DNA from: Nocardioides sp. AX2bis
GTDB taxonomy: Bacteria > Actinomycetota > Actinomycetes > Propionibacteriales > Nocardioidaceae
Assembly (NCBI RefSeq): GCF_902506435.1
Contig: NZ_LR733215.1
Coordinates: forward strand, 1,333,617 to 1,397,616
Direction of reading: 5' to 3'
DNA length: 64,000 nt
In this document: positions 46,457 through 55,806 of the stretch, in pieces
Layout: each line of letters begins with the position of its first letter
Position numbering within the stretch: position 1 is the stretch's first letter
Notes under the pieces: model-generated
The model's database searches: none
Told to the model about the DNA's origin: nothing
Seen by the model: the letters and a program-made list of their open reading frames with translations, nothing else
Program-made: the position numbers and the translations under genes

Positions 46457-47141
46457 AGTCGGCGCAGCGGGCGTGCACCTCGTCCAGGTCGCAGAACCGG
46501 GCCGAGGCGATCTCCTTGGTCTCGCGCACGATGGCGTCGGTCAGCGACGCGTCGTGGGTGCCGCCGTCGAAGACCAGGCACAGCGCGTCGTCCCACCCGC
46601 TCCAGGCCGGCAGCCAGTCGGTCAGCAGCAGGCGGCCCGGCTCGATCGTGAGCGCGAGCTCCTCCTCGACCTCGCGCGCCACCGCGACCTGGGGGGACTC
46701 GCCGACCTCGACGACCCCACCGGGCAGGTCCCAGTCGCGCTTGTAGGTCAGCTGGCACAGCAGCACCCGGCCCGCGTCGTCCCGGAGCATCATCTGGCTG
46801 ATCGCGCGCTTGCGGGGCAGGAAGGAGTTGAGCAGCGCACGGAAGCCGCCGGGTTCCTCGACCGGGGTGTCGGTGGCCAGGCGCGCGTAGACCACCTGGT
46901 CGCCCGCCACGCCGCGGCGTACGCCCTCGCGTTGGAGCCCCGCCCACGTCGCGACCCGGTGCGCCGCCGGGTCGTCGGCGGGGACGACGGCCTCGACCCG
47001 GCTGTGGTGGACCAGGGCCGAGCGCACCTCGCCGGACACCGCCGCCACCGCCCGCTGCCAGTCGTCGGCGGCGAGCCCGGCGTCCCAGGAGACGCGGGCC
47101 ACGCCGTCCTCGACGGTGCTCAGGCGGGGCTGCGGATCCAC
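46371..47141 (-). CDS. NUDIX hydrolase
   Basis: The 256-residue protein has the Nudix box GVVEVGESPQVAVAREVEEE in a C-terminal domain (about residues 110-230). An N-terminal region of about 100 residues (VSWDAGLAADDWQRAVAAVS) resembles an acetyltransferase-like or other helper domain but is not assigned. Nudix enzymes hydrolyse nucleoside-diphosphate derivatives. The GTG start lies 4 bp after the glgB stop, so it is the last gene of the glgE operon. Its 3' end overlaps the EamA gene. Confidence 0.88.
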   Translation of the reverse strand: MDPQPRLSTVEDGVARVSWDAGLAADDWQRAVAAVSGEVRSALVHHSRVEAVVPADDPAAHRVATWAGLQREGVRRGVAGDQVVYARLATDTPVEEPGGFRALLNSFLPRKRAISQMMLRDDAGRVLLCQLTYKRDWDLPGGVVEVGESPQVAVAREVEEELALTIEPGRLLLTDWLPAWSGWDDALCLVFDGGTHDASLTDAIVRETKEIASARFCDLDEVHARCADFTARRVVAALDALDQPGGRYTESGRPGS

Positions 47142-47145
47142 CCGG

Positions 47146-49407
47146 TCAGCCTAGGACGCGACCGGTGGTGCCGGCCGCGGTCGGGGAGGGCGCCGTCGGC
47201 TCGAGCCGCTGCCGGAACCAGACCGTCGCCAGGGGCGGCACGGTGATGTCGGCGTACGCCGGCTGTCCCTGGTGCTCGCCCTCCACGGCGGTGACGCCGC
47301 CGAGGTTGCCGACGCCGGAGCCTGCGTAGGCCGCCGCGTCGGTGTTGAGCACCTCCTCCCAGGTGCCCGCCGCGGGCAGTGCGAGGCGGAAGTCGCCGTG
47401 AGGGGTGCCGGCGAAGTTCGTGACGCAGACCAGGTCCGGCACGGTGTCGTCCTCGGGCGCGCGACGCACGAACGAGAAGACGCTGCGCCCGGCGTCGTTG
47501 GCGTCGATCCAGGCGAACCCGGAGCCGTCGTCGTCGCGCACCCAGGCCGCGGGGGAGTCCCGGTAGACGGTGTTGAGGTCACGCACCAGGCCGTGCAGGC
47601 CCCGGTGCTCGGGGTGCTCGAGGAGCCACCAGTCGAGCTCGCGGGACTCGGCCCACTCCGCCTCCTGGCCGAACTCCTGACCCATGAAGAGCAGCTGCTT
47701 GCCGGGGTGCGCCCACATGAAGGCGTAGTAGGCCCGCAGCGTCGCCAGCTGCTGCCAGCGGTCCCCGGGCATCTTGCGCAACAGGGAGCCCTTGCCGTGC
47801 ACGACCTCGTCGTGCGAGAGCGGCAGCACGAAGTTCTCGGTCCAGGCGTAGACGATCGAGAAGGTCAGCTCGCCGTGGTGGTAGGAGCGGTAGACCGGCT
47901 CCCGGGCCAGGTAGTCGAGCGTGTCGTGCATCCAGCCCATGTTCCACTTCAGGCCGAACCCGAGGCCGCCCTCGGAGGTCGGCGCGGTGACGCCCGGCCA
48001 GGAGGTGGACTCCTCGGCGATCGTCACGATGCCGGGCACCCGGCGGTAGGCGGTGGCGTTCATCTCCTGCAGGAACTGCACGGCCTCGAGGTTCTCGCGC
48101 CCGCCGTGGATGTTCGGCGTCCACTCGCCGGCCTGCCGGCCGTAGTCGAGGTAGAGCATCGAGGCGACGCCGTCGACGCGCAGCCCGTCGGCGTGGAACT
48201 CCTCGAGCCAGTAGATGGCGTTGGCGTAGAGGAAGTTGCGGACCTCGCGGCGCCCGAAGTTGAAGATGTGGGAGCCCCACTCCTGGTGCCAGCCGCGCTG
48301 CGGGTTGGGGTCCTCGTAGAGCGGCGTGCCGTCGAAGCGGGCCAGGGCCCACTCGTCGGTCGCGAAGTGGCCGGGCACCCAGTCCAGGATCACGCCGATC
48401 CCGGCCTGGTGCAGCCGGTCGACGAGGCGACGGAACCCGTCGGGGTCGCCGTACCGGGAGTCCGGGGCGAAGTAGGAGGTGACGTGGTAGCCCCAGGACC
48501 CGCCGAAGGGGTGCTGCATCACCGGCATCAGCTCGACGTGGGTGAAGCCCAGGTCGCTCAGGTACGGCACCAGGTCGTCGGCGATCTCGTCGTAGGACCA
48601 GTAGGTGGAGTCGGGGTGCCGCTTCCACGACCCGAGGTGCATCTCGTAGGTCGCCATCGGCTCGACGACCGGGCGGCGCTCGGCGCGCTGGGTCATCCAC
48701 TCCTGGTCGTTCCAGGTGTGGGTCGACTCGAAGACGACCGAGGAGGTGCGAGGGGCGATCTCGGCCGCCGAGGCCATCGGGTCGGCCTTCTCGCGCCACT
48801 CGTCGTCGGGGCCGAGCAGGTGGAACTTGTACGACGTCCCGGTGCCGAGGCCGGGCACGAACAGCTCCCAGACCCCCGAGGTGCCCAGGTGGCGCATCGG
48901 GTGCTCGCGGCCGTCCCAGGAGTTGAAGTCCCCGCGCAGCCGCACGGCCTTGGCCGAGGGCGCCCAGACCGCGAACGACGTGCCGCTGATGGCCTCGCCG
49001 CCGGGCACCTCGTAGTGGTGCACGTGCGCGCCGAGGACGGTCCACAGCTGCTCGTGGCGCCCCTCGTTGACCAGGTGCAGGTCCATCTCGCCCAGGGTGG
49101 GCAGGAAGCGGTACGGGTCGTCGACCACGACGGTGTCGTCGCCGTAGGCGACCGCCACCCGGTAGTCGGGCACCTCGGCAACCGGCAGCACGCCGACCCA
49201 GACGCCCTCGTGCTCGTGGCGCAGCGGCGTCTCGGTGCCGTCATGCCGCACGACCACGGAGGTGGCCAGCGGGCGCAGGACGCGGACGGTGACGCCCCCG
49301 TCGTGCGGGTGGGCGCCGAGGATCGCGTGCGGGTCGCCGTGCCGGCCGAGGACCAGCTGGTCCAGCAGGTCGACGGGGACGGGTGCGGGGGAGGCGGTGG
49401 TGCTCAT
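47146..49407 (-). CDS. glgB: 1,4-alpha-glucan branching enzyme
   Basis: The 753-residue GH13 enzyme introduces alpha-1,6 branches into linear glucan. It has an N-terminal CBM48-type region (SGTSFAVWAPSAKAVRLRGD) and a catalytic barrel with nucleophile Asp412 in GLRVDGVAS, the acid/base Glu in TIAEESTSW and HD in LSHDEVVHGKGS. GlgB acts after GlgE in this operon. Its ATG overlaps the mak stop. The frame continues upstream, but [10 protein letters not shown] is the natural start. Confidence 0.97.
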   Translation of the reverse strand: MSTTASPAPVPVDLLDQLVLGRHGDPHAILGAHPHDGGVTVRVLRPLATSVVVRHDGTETPLRHEHEGVWVGVLPVAEVPDYRVAVAYGDDTVVVDDPYRFLPTLGEMDLHLVNEGRHEQLWTVLGAHVHHYEVPGGEAISGTSFAVWAPSAKAVRLRGDFNSWDGREHPMRHLGTSGVWELFVPGLGTGTSYKFHLLGPDDEWREKADPMASAAEIAPRTSSVVFESTHTWNDQEWMTQRAERRPVVEPMATYEMHLGSWKRHPDSTYWSYDEIADDLVPYLSDLGFTHVELMPVMQHPFGGSWGYHVTSYFAPDSRYGDPDGFRRLVDRLHQAGIGVILDWVPGHFATDEWALARFDGTPLYEDPNPQRGWHQEWGSHIFNFGRREVRNFLYANAIYWLEEFHADGLRVDGVASMLYLDYGRQAGEWTPNIHGGRENLEAVQFLQEMNATAYRRVPGIVTIAEESTSWPGVTAPTSEGGLGFGLKWNMGWMHDTLDYLAREPVYRSYHHGELTFSIVYAWTENFVLPLSHDEVVHGKGSLLRKMPGDRWQQLATLRAYYAFMWAHPGKQLLFMGQEFGQEAEWAESRELDWWLLEHPEHRGLHGLVRDLNTVYRDSPAAWVRDDDGSGFAWIDANDAGRSVFSFVRRAPEDDTVPDLVCVTNFAGTPHGDFRLALPAAGTWEEVLNTDAAAYAGSGVGNLGGVTAVEGEHQGQPAYADITVPPLATVWFRQRLEPTAPSPTAAGTTGRVLG

Positions 49408-50837
49408 CGTTCTCCGATCCGAGCCACGGCAGCGAGCGGGATGGAGACCCAGGTGGGGCGGTTCCGGGTCTCGTAGACGCACTCGTAGACGGCCTTGTCG
49501 GCGGTGTACGCCGTCAGCAGGACGCGCTGGCTCTCGGTGAGGTCCCCGCCGGCGTAGGCCGTCAGGAAGTGGTTGCGGTTGCGGTGGGCCCACTCGTCGG
49601 CGCGGACGGCCAGCTGGGCGCTGACCTCCGGGTCGGTCTCGGCCCGGGTGCGCTCGACGACGTGCGGGGCGTAGTCGAAGGAGCGCAGCATGCCGGCGAC
49701 GTCGCGCCACCGGGAGTCGGGCAGGGTCCGCTCCTCCAACGACTTGGCCGGTTCCCCCTCGAAGTCGACGATCTTCCAGCCCTCGGTGGTGCGCAGGGTC
49801 TGCCCGAGGTGGAGGTCGCCGTGGACCCGCTGCACGTGCAGCTCGCCGAGGTCGGCGACCGCGGCGAACACCTCGCGCAGCGCGGCCTCGTGCGCGGCCA
49901 GCTCGGGGACGACGGGCAGCGCGTCGTCGAGGCGCGCGCCCATCGTCGCGGCCAGCGCCCGAGCGTCGGTCGTGCCGGTCGGGAAGCCCTCACGCATCGC
50001 CTCGTGCACGGTGGCCAGGGACTGGCCGAGCCGGGTGGCCTCGCCGGCGAAGTCGCCGCCGACCTCGTGGGCGTGCAGGTCGCCCTCGGCGAAGAGGTTG
50101 CGCACGCTGGACAGCGCCAGGTCGAAGCCGTCCGTGGCGGTCCGCAGGAACTCCTGCAGCATCGCGAGGTGCAGCGGCTCCCCGGTGCCCTCGGGGTCGT
50201 CGAGCTGGACCCACCCGTAGAGCGCGGCGACCTGGTCGCTGCCGGCGCGGGTCAGGGCGGCGTGGATCTCGATGTCCGGGTTCGCGCCCGGGGTGACCTT
50301 GCGGAAGACCTTCAGCACGGCGTCCTCGCCGAACCGCACCGAGCTGTTGGACTGCTCGCCGGTGAAGAGCGACGCGGCCGTCTCGGGGTCCAGCTCGTGT
50401 CCCGGGAGCCGGTGGAAGCTCAGTCCGGTCGCCGGGTCGCCGACGCCGTCCTCGGTGCGGCTGGCGATGAAGCTGCGCAGCCAGCAGGCCATCGCCTCCC
50501 GGTCGTGCAGCGCGTCGTAGGCGTGCACCCAGCCGTGGTCGGGGTCCTCCCACCAGCCGATGAAGGCGTGGTCCAGGCGGTGCTCGGGGTGGGTGTAGCA
50601 GCTGAGCGGGACCTGGTACGTCTCCTGCTCGCCGCCGACGGGCCCGTCGGAGTAGGCGACGTCGACCAGGTGCAGGACGACCCGCGGGCCGCCGTCGAGG
50701 GCGCCGGGGACGGTGCCGACGCGGCGTACGCCCCGGACCTGCAGCGGACGGCCCTTGCCGCCGAACCAGCGGGTCCGGCCGAGGTAGGTCTCGAACGCGC
50801 CCGCGTCGAGGTGGGCGGGGATGGCGGGCTGGCTCAC
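49404..50837 (-). CDS. mak: Maltokinase (Mak/Pep2)
   Basis: The 477-residue kinase makes maltose-1-phosphate from maltose and ATP. It has an N-terminal cap ([20 protein letters not shown]) and a phosphotransferase domain with [19 protein letters not shown], the catalytic Brenner motif [10 protein letters not shown] and the metal motif [10 protein letters not shown]. TreS supplies maltose and GlgE uses the product. Both ends overlap neighbours (GTGA with treS, ATGA with glgB), so it is tightly coupled. Confidence 0.95.
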   Translation of the reverse strand: MSQPAIPAHLDAGAFETYLGRTRWFGGKGRPLQVRGVRRVGTVPGALDGGPRVVLHLVDVAYSDGPVGGEQETYQVPLSCYTHPEHRLDHAFIGWWEDPDHGWVHAYDALHDREAMACWLRSFIASRTEDGVGDPATGLSFHRLPGHELDPETAASLFTGEQSNSSVRFGEDAVLKVFRKVTPGANPDIEIHAALTRAGSDQVAALYGWVQLDDPEGTGEPLHLAMLQEFLRTATDGFDLALSSVRNLFAEGDLHAHEVGGDFAGEATRLGQSLATVHEAMREGFPTGTTDARALAATMGARLDDALPVVPELAAHEAALREVFAAVADLGELHVQRVHGDLHLGQTLRTTEGWKIVDFEGEPAKSLEERTLPDSRWRDVAGMLRSFDYAPHVVERTRAETDPEVSAQLAVRADEWAHRNRNHFLTAYAGGDLTESQRVLLTAYTADKAVYECVYETRNRPTWVSIPLAAVARIGER

Positions 50838-52612
50838 AGCAGCTGTCCCTCCTCGTGGGTCTCCGGCGTGGTCAGCCGGAACCAGTAGAACCCGTAGCCG
50901 CCGAGCGTGAGCAGGTAGGGCAGCTCACCGATGGCGGGGAACGGCACGCCGCCGAGCATCTCGACCGGCACCAGGCCCTCGAAGCGGCGCAGGTCGAGCT
51001 CCACCGGCTGCGGGAAGCGGGAGAGGTTGTTGACGCACAGGATGATGTCGTCCCCGCCCTCCTCGGTGTGGTGCTCGCGCACGTACGACAGCACCGTGGA
51101 GTTGGAGCCGCCGAGGTCGGCGAAGGTGCCGAGGCCGAAGGCGTGGTGGCCGCGTCGGGCGTGGATCAGCCGCCGGGTCCAGTGCAGCAGCGAGGAGGTG
51201 TTCTCCAGCTGCGCCTCGACGTTGACGCTCTGGTAGCCGTACACCGGGTCCTGGACCGCCGGCAGGGCGAGCTTGCCGGGGGTGGCCTGGGAGAAGCCCG
51301 CGTTGCGGTCGGGGGTCCACTGCATCGGGGTGCGCACGCCGTCGCGGTCGCCGAGCCAGATGTTGTCGCCCATCCCGATCTCGTCGCCGTAGTAGAGGAC
51401 CGGCGAACCGGGCAGCGAGAGCAGCAGCGCGGTGAACAGCTCGATCTGGTTGACGTCGTTGTCGAGCAGCGGGGCCAGCCGTCGGCGGATGCCGATGTTG
51501 GCCTTCATCCGCGGGTCCTTGGCGTACTCGTTCCACATGTAGTCGCGGTCGTCGTCGGTGACCATCTCGAGGGTCAGCTCGTCGTGGTTGCGCAGGAAGA
51601 TGCCCCACTGGCAGCCGTGCGGGATCGGCGGCGTCTGGGCGAGGATCTCCGAGATCGGGAAGCGCGACTCGCGGCGCACCGCCATGAAGATGCGCGGCAT
51701 CACCGGGAAGTGGAAGCACATGTGGCACTCGTCGCCACCGGACTCGACGTCACCGAAGTAGTCGACGACGTCGGCCGGCCACTGGTTGGCCTCGGCCAGC
51801 AGGACGCGTCCGGGGTACTTGTCGTCGACGTAGCGGCGGACCTTGCGCAGGAACTCGTGGGTCTCGGGGAGGTTCTCGCCGTTGGTGCCGGGACGCTCGT
51901 ACAGGTAGGGCACCGCGTCGAGGCGGAACCCGTCCAGGCCCATGTCGAACCAGAACGACAGCGCCTCGATGATCGCGTCGTGGACCGCCGGGTTGTCGAA
52001 GTTCAGGTCCGGCTGGTGGCTGAAGAAGCGGTGCCAGTAGTACTGCTGGCGCACCGGGTCCCAGGTCCAGTTCGACGGCTCCGTGTCGACGAAGATCACG
52101 CGCGCGTCCTGGTAGAGCTCGTCGGTGTCGGACCAGACGTAGAAGTCGCCGTACGGGCCGTCGGGGTCCGAGCGGCTGGCCTGGAACCACGCGTGCTGGT
52201 CGCTGGTGTGGTTCATGACGAAGTCGATGATCACGCGGATGCCGCGGGCGTGCGCCTCGTCGAGCAGGTGGTGGAAGTCGTCGACCGTGCCGCACTCGGG
52301 GAGGATGTTCTGGTAGTCGGCGACGTCGTATCCGCCGTCGCGCAGCGGCGAGGTCATGAACGGCGGCAGCCAGATGCAGTCCACGCCGAGCCACTCGAGG
52401 TAGTCGAGCTTCTCGGTCAGGCCCTTGAAGTCGCCGACGCCGTCGCCGTTGGAGTCGCGGAACGAGCGGACGAGCACCTCGTAGAACACCGCGGTCTTGA
52501 ACCACTCGGGGCTGGTGTCCCCGCTGGTGCCCTCCGGGATCGTGCTCTCCTCGTGCTCGGGGTCGACGCGGTCCGGGTCGTGCTCGGTCGGTGCCAGGTC
52601 GGCACTGGTCAC
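50834..52612 (-). CDS. treS: Trehalose synthase (maltose alpha-D-glucosyltransferase)
   Basis: The 592-residue GH13 enzyme isomerises trehalose and maltose. It has [20 protein letters not shown] at the N-terminus, [20 protein letters not shown], nucleophile Asp232 in [10 protein letters not shown], the acid/base Glu in LLAEANQWP and RNHDEL. The GTG start overlaps the glgE stop by four bases, and its stop overlaps the mak start. It is the first committed step of the GlgE pathway and lies between glgE and mak. Confidence 0.97.
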   Translation of the reverse strand: MTSADLAPTEHDPDRVDPEHEESTIPEGTSGDTSPEWFKTAVFYEVLVRSFRDSNGDGVGDFKGLTEKLDYLEWLGVDCIWLPPFMTSPLRDGGYDVADYQNILPECGTVDDFHHLLDEAHARGIRVIIDFVMNHTSDQHAWFQASRSDPDGPYGDFYVWSDTDELYQDARVIFVDTEPSNWTWDPVRQQYYWHRFFSHQPDLNFDNPAVHDAIIEALSFWFDMGLDGFRLDAVPYLYERPGTNGENLPETHEFLRKVRRYVDDKYPGRVLLAEANQWPADVVDYFGDVESGGDECHMCFHFPVMPRIFMAVRRESRFPISEILAQTPPIPHGCQWGIFLRNHDELTLEMVTDDDRDYMWNEYAKDPRMKANIGIRRRLAPLLDNDVNQIELFTALLLSLPGSPVLYYGDEIGMGDNIWLGDRDGVRTPMQWTPDRNAGFSQATPGKLALPAVQDPVYGYQSVNVEAQLENTSSLLHWTRRLIHARRGHHAFGLGTFADLGGSNSTVLSYVREHHTEEGGDDIILCVNNLSRFPQPVELDLRRFEGLVPVEMLGGVPFPAIGELPYLLTLGGYGFYWFRLTTPETHEEGQLL

Positions 52613-54600
52613 GGGTTGCTCCTCAGCGTCAGGACGTGTGCGGGCTCGTGGTGCGGGTCGAGGCGGACGTAGTTGTGCTGCCCCCAGTGGAACTCCTCGC
52701 CGGTGATCTCGTCGCGCACGGTCAGGCCGTCGTGCCAGTCCAGGCCGAGCGCGGGGAGGTCGAGGTGGATCGTGGTCTCGCGGGTCGCGTGCGGGTCGAG
52801 GTTGACCACCGCGATCACCGTGTCGGTGGTGCCGTCGTCGAGCCGGGCCTGCTTGGAGAAGACCAGGACCTGCTCGTCGTCGCTGCTGTGGATGACGACG
52901 TTGCGCAGCTGCTGCAGCGCGGGGTGGTCGCGGCGGACCTGGTTCAGCCGCGTGAGGTACGGCGCCAGGGTGCGGCCCTCGGCCGCCGCGCCGTCCCAGT
53001 CGCGGACACGGACCTGGAACTTCTCGGTGTCCAGGTACTCCTCGCTGCCCGGGCGGACGGCGACGTGCTCGTACAGCTCGTACCCGGCGTAGACGCCCCA
53101 GCTGGGCGAGCCCAGCGCGGCGATCACGGCCCGGACCTTGAACGCCGGCGGCCCGCCGTACTGCAGGTAGGAGTGCAGGATGTCGGGGGTGTTGACGAAG
53201 AAGTTCGGCCGCATCATGTGGTCGGACTCCGTCGCCACCTCGGTGAGGTACGACTCGATCTCCCACTTCGCGGTGCGCCAGGTGAAGTAGGTGTAGCTCT
53301 GGTGGAAGCCGACCGAGCCGAGGCCGTGCATCATCGCCGGGCGGGTGAACGCCTCGGACAGGAACAGCACGTCGGGGTCGGTGCGGCGGATCTCCTTGAG
53401 CAGCCACTCCCAGAAGGCCAGCGGCTTGGTGTGGGGGTTGTCGACCCGGAAGACGCGCACGCCGTGGCTCATCCAGTGCTTGACCACGCGCAGGACCTCG
53501 CGGCAGATGCCGGCCGGGTCGTTGTCGAAGTTGACCGGGTAGATGTCCTGGTACTTCTTCGGCGGGTTCTCGGCGTAGGCGATCGTGCCGTCGGCGCGGG
53601 TGGTGAAGAACTCGGGGTGCTCGGTGACCCACGGGTGGTCCGGCGCGGCCTGGAGCGCGAGGTCGAGGGCGACCTCGATGTCGAGCTCCTTGGCGCGGGC
53701 CACGAAGGCGTCGAAGTCCTCGATCGTGCCGAGGTCGGGGTGCACGGCGTCGTGCCCGCCGTCCTTGGACCCGATCGCCCACGGCGAGCCGGGGTCGTCC
53801 GGCCCGGGGGTCAGGGTGTTGTTGGGGCCCTTGCGGTTGACCTCGCCGATCGGGTGGATCGGGGGCAGGTAGAGGATGTCGAAGCCCATCGCGGCCACGG
53901 CCGGGAGCCGTTCGGCGGCGGTGCGGAAGGTGCCGGTGACGACCTTCCCGGTGGCCTCGTCGACGCGGGCGCCCTCGGAGCGCGGGAAAAACTCGTACCA
54001 GCTGCCGAACAGGGCCCGGGAGCGGTCGGCGTAGGCGCGGAACGGGCCCTCGACGGTGACCAGCTCGCGCAGCGGGTGGGCGCGCAGGACCGACCACAGG
54101 TCGTCGGCCTGCAGCTGGGCCAGCCGTGCCTCGTCGGGGCGGCTGGTGTCGGTGGCGGCCTCCAGCGCGCCGTCGAGCAGGGCGCGCTCGGCGGGCGTGG
54201 CCGTGGTGGGGAGGTCGGCGACCTGCCTCTCCACCAGCAGCCGGGCCTCCGCGAACATGAGCTCGACGTCGAGGCCGGCCGGCACCTTGATGCCGGCAGC
54301 GTGGTCCCAGGTGTCCCAGGGGTCGGCCCAGGCGTGGACCTCGAAGGTCCAGGCACCCTCCTGGTCGGGGGTCACCCACGCCTCGTAGCGGTCCGGCGGG
54401 TCGGCCAGCTTGACCATCCGCACCGGCGCCCGCCGTACGCCGTCGGGCCCGGTGAGCACGACCTCGGCAGCGAGGCTGTCGTGGCCCTCGCGGAACACCG
54501 TGGCCCGGACGGGGAAGGACTCGCCGTCCGTCGCCTTCGCAGGCTGCCGCCCCAGGTCGACGACGGGCATCACGTCCATGACAGGGATACGACCAACCAT
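52609..54600 (-). CDS. glgE: Maltose-1-phosphate maltosyltransferase GlgE
   Basis: The 663-residue enzyme transfers maltosyl units from maltose-1-phosphate to growing alpha-1,4-glucan. It has an N-terminal beta domain ([20 protein letters not shown]), [20 protein letters not shown], nucleophile Asp387 in [11 protein letters not shown] and acid/base Glu in [10 protein letters not shown]. The catalytic Asp position is close to that in the known streptomycete enzyme. It heads the operon glgE-treS-mak-glgB. An inverted repeat upstream of its start may be an operator. Confidence 0.96.
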   Translation of the reverse strand: MVGRIPVMDVMPVVDLGRQPAKATDGESFPVRATVFREGHDSLAAEVVLTGPDGVRRAPVRMVKLADPPDRYEAWVTPDQEGAWTFEVHAWADPWDTWDHAAGIKVPAGLDVELMFAEARLLVERQVADLPTTATPAERALLDGALEAATDTSRPDEARLAQLQADDLWSVLRAHPLRELVTVEGPFRAYADRSRALFGSWYEFFPRSEGARVDEATGKVVTGTFRTAAERLPAVAAMGFDILYLPPIHPIGEVNRKGPNNTLTPGPDDPGSPWAIGSKDGGHDAVHPDLGTIEDFDAFVARAKELDIEVALDLALQAAPDHPWVTEHPEFFTTRADGTIAYAENPPKKYQDIYPVNFDNDPAGICREVLRVVKHWMSHGVRVFRVDNPHTKPLAFWEWLLKEIRRTDPDVLFLSEAFTRPAMMHGLGSVGFHQSYTYFTWRTAKWEIESYLTEVATESDHMMRPNFFVNTPDILHSYLQYGGPPAFKVRAVIAALGSPSWGVYAGYELYEHVAVRPGSEEYLDTEKFQVRVRDWDGAAAEGRTLAPYLTRLNQVRRDHPALQQLRNVVIHSSDDEQVLVFSKQARLDDGTTDTVIAVVNLDPHATRETTIHLDLPALGLDWHDGLTVRDEITGEEFHWGQHNYVRLDPHHEPAHVLTLRSNP

Positions 54601-54609
54601 CCCTCAACC

Positions 54610-54636
54610 CTTGCGGCTCCACCCGGGCACCGCAAG
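54610..54636. promoter_or_regulatory. Inverted repeat upstream of glgE
   Basis: CTTGCGG (54610-54616) and CCGCAAG (54630-54636) form a 7-bp inverted repeat with a 13-base spacer. It begins 10 bp upstream of the glgE start, where its -10 and -35 elements would lie. LacI-type sugar regulators bind CTTGC-containing palindromes, so it is a weak operator candidate. Confidence 0.35.
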
Positions 54637-54705
54637 CCGACCCCCTCGCCCCCAGGGGTGGGGACCGGCGACCAGGGGTGAAGCCGCAGCAGTGGTACGC
54701 CGCCT

Positions 54706-55158
54706 CGGTGGTCGAGGAGCGACCCGGTGGTCGAGGAGCGAGCGCAGCGAGCGTCACGAGACCCAAGGCGGTGGCCCCGGTGGTCGAGGAGCGAGCGCAG
54801 CGAGCGTCACGAGACCCAAGGCGGTGGGCCCCGGTGGTCGAGGAGTGAGCGCAGGGTCGCCCCGGTGGTCGAGGAGCGAGCGCAGCGAGCGTCACGAGAC
54901 CCAAGGCGGTGCCCCCGGTGGTCGAGGAGTGAGCGCAGGGTGGCCCCGGTGGTCGAGGAGGGAGCGCAGGGTGGCCCCGGTGGTCGAGGAGGGAGCGCAG
55001 CGAGCGTTACGAGACCCAAGGCGGTGGGCCCCGGTGGTCGAGGAGCGAGCGCAGGGTGGGCCCCGGTGGTCGAGGAGGGAGCGCAGCGAGCGTCACGGGA
55101 CCCGGTGCGGTGGGCACCGGTGGTCGAGGAGTGAGCGCAGCGAGCGTCACGAGATCGT
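54706..55158 (+). repeat. Left tandem array: eleven copies of a GGTGGTCGAGGAG repeat
   Basis: Eleven units beginning CGGTGGTCGAGGAG start at 54706, 54725, 54778, 54832, 54863, 54916, 54947, 54978, 55032, 55064 and 55118. Full units (53-54 bp) continue with CGAGCGCAGCGAGCGTCACG and then AGACCCAAGGCGG. Short units (31-32 bp) break off after GAGCGCAGGGT. Together with flanking sequence it fills most of the 652-bp gap between glgE and the GIY-YIG gene. All copies have one orientation, opposite to the right array. Confidence 0.95.
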
Positions 55159-55252
55159 CACCCGGACGTCCACACCGACCGTCCGCGACCGCCTCGTCCA
55201 CAACGCCGGCCGAGCCGCCGACGTACCTGCCGGTGGGCCGACACCCTGAGGC

Positions 55253-55540
55253 ATGGCCTGGGTCTACATGCTCCGTTGCCGGGACGGCTCGTACTACGTC
55301 GGCAGCACCATCGATCTCGAGCGGCGTCTCGCCCAGCACCAGGCCGGGGAGGGCGCCTCGTACACGCGTCGGCGCCGCCCGGTCGTGCTCGTGTGGGCAC
55401 GGGAGACGGCGTCCGTGCGGGATGCCTTCCTCTTCGAGAAGCAGGTGCAGAACTGGGGGCGCGCCAAGCGCGAGGCCCTGATCAGGGACGACTCGGCCGC
55501 GTTGCGGGCGTTGGCGAGCAGACGTCGTCCGGGACCGTGA
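55253..55540 (+). CDS. GIY-YIG family nuclease between inverted repeat arrays
   Basis: This 95-residue protein is a minimal GIY-YIG domain. Motif one is VYML (residues 4-7) with YVG at 15-17. Arg24 and Arg25 and His29 follow in the conserved helix, and the metal-binding Glu62 is in FLFEKQVQNWGRAKREALI. It resembles the UPF0213/YhbQ group, whose cellular role is not settled. A repeat array lies on each side in opposite orientation, making it look like the cargo or the partner enzyme of that element. CACCCT six bases before the ATG is a possible -10 element. Confidence 0.93.
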   Translation: MAWVYMLRCRDGSYYVGSTIDLERRLAQHQAGEGASYTRRRRPVVLVWARETASVRDAFLFEKQVQNWGRAKREALIRDDSAALRALASRRRPGP

Positions 55541-55560
55541 GGACACGGCGACCGGGTGAA

Positions 55561-55775
55561 GGTCTCGTGACGCTCGCTGGCGCTCGCTCCTCGACCACCG
55601 GGGTGGCTCGTCGTCTCGTGACGCTCGCTGGCGCTCGCTCCTCGACCAGCGGGTCGTGGGTCTCGTGACGCTCGCTGGCGCTCGCTCCTCGACCAGCGGG
55701 CCGTGGGTCTCGTGACGCTCGCTGCGCTCGCTCCTCGACCAGCGGGGTGGCCGGCGCTCGCTCCTCGGCCACCGG
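55561..55775 (-). repeat. Right tandem array: about five inverted copies of the same repeat
   Basis: Units reading GTCTCGTGACGCTCGCTGG then CGCTCGCTCCTCGACCA start at about 55561, 55613, 55660 and 55707. A partial, diverged copy lies at 55753-55775. They are the reverse complement of the left-array units, with 47-52 bp period. Most right copies have one extra G (GCTGGCGCTC) compared with the left (GCTGCGCTC), while the copy at 55707 has the left form. Confidence 0.93.
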
Positions 55776-55800
55776 GGGCGGGTGGTGCCCGCCCCCGGTG
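55770..55800 (-). terminator. Terminator of the M36 metalloprotease gene
   Basis: A perfect 13-bp stem (55770-55782 with 55788-55800) with a 5-base loop ends 6 bp beyond the stop codon of the minus-strand protease gene at 55807. The stem starts inside the last partial repeat unit. Confidence 0.8.
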
Positions 55801-55806
55801 CCGTCG

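Noticed and set aside
50834..54904. A long minus-strand frame joining treS with upstream sequence to 54904
   Set aside because: The in-frame start at the glgE/treS junction (GTG 52612) and the overlap with glgE in another frame show that only 50834-52612 is treS.
54706..55158. The left repeat array as a CRISPR array
   Set aside because: Units follow each other with no unique spacers, the period is irregular (19-54 bp), the repeat is long and similar through its whole length, and no cas gene is near.
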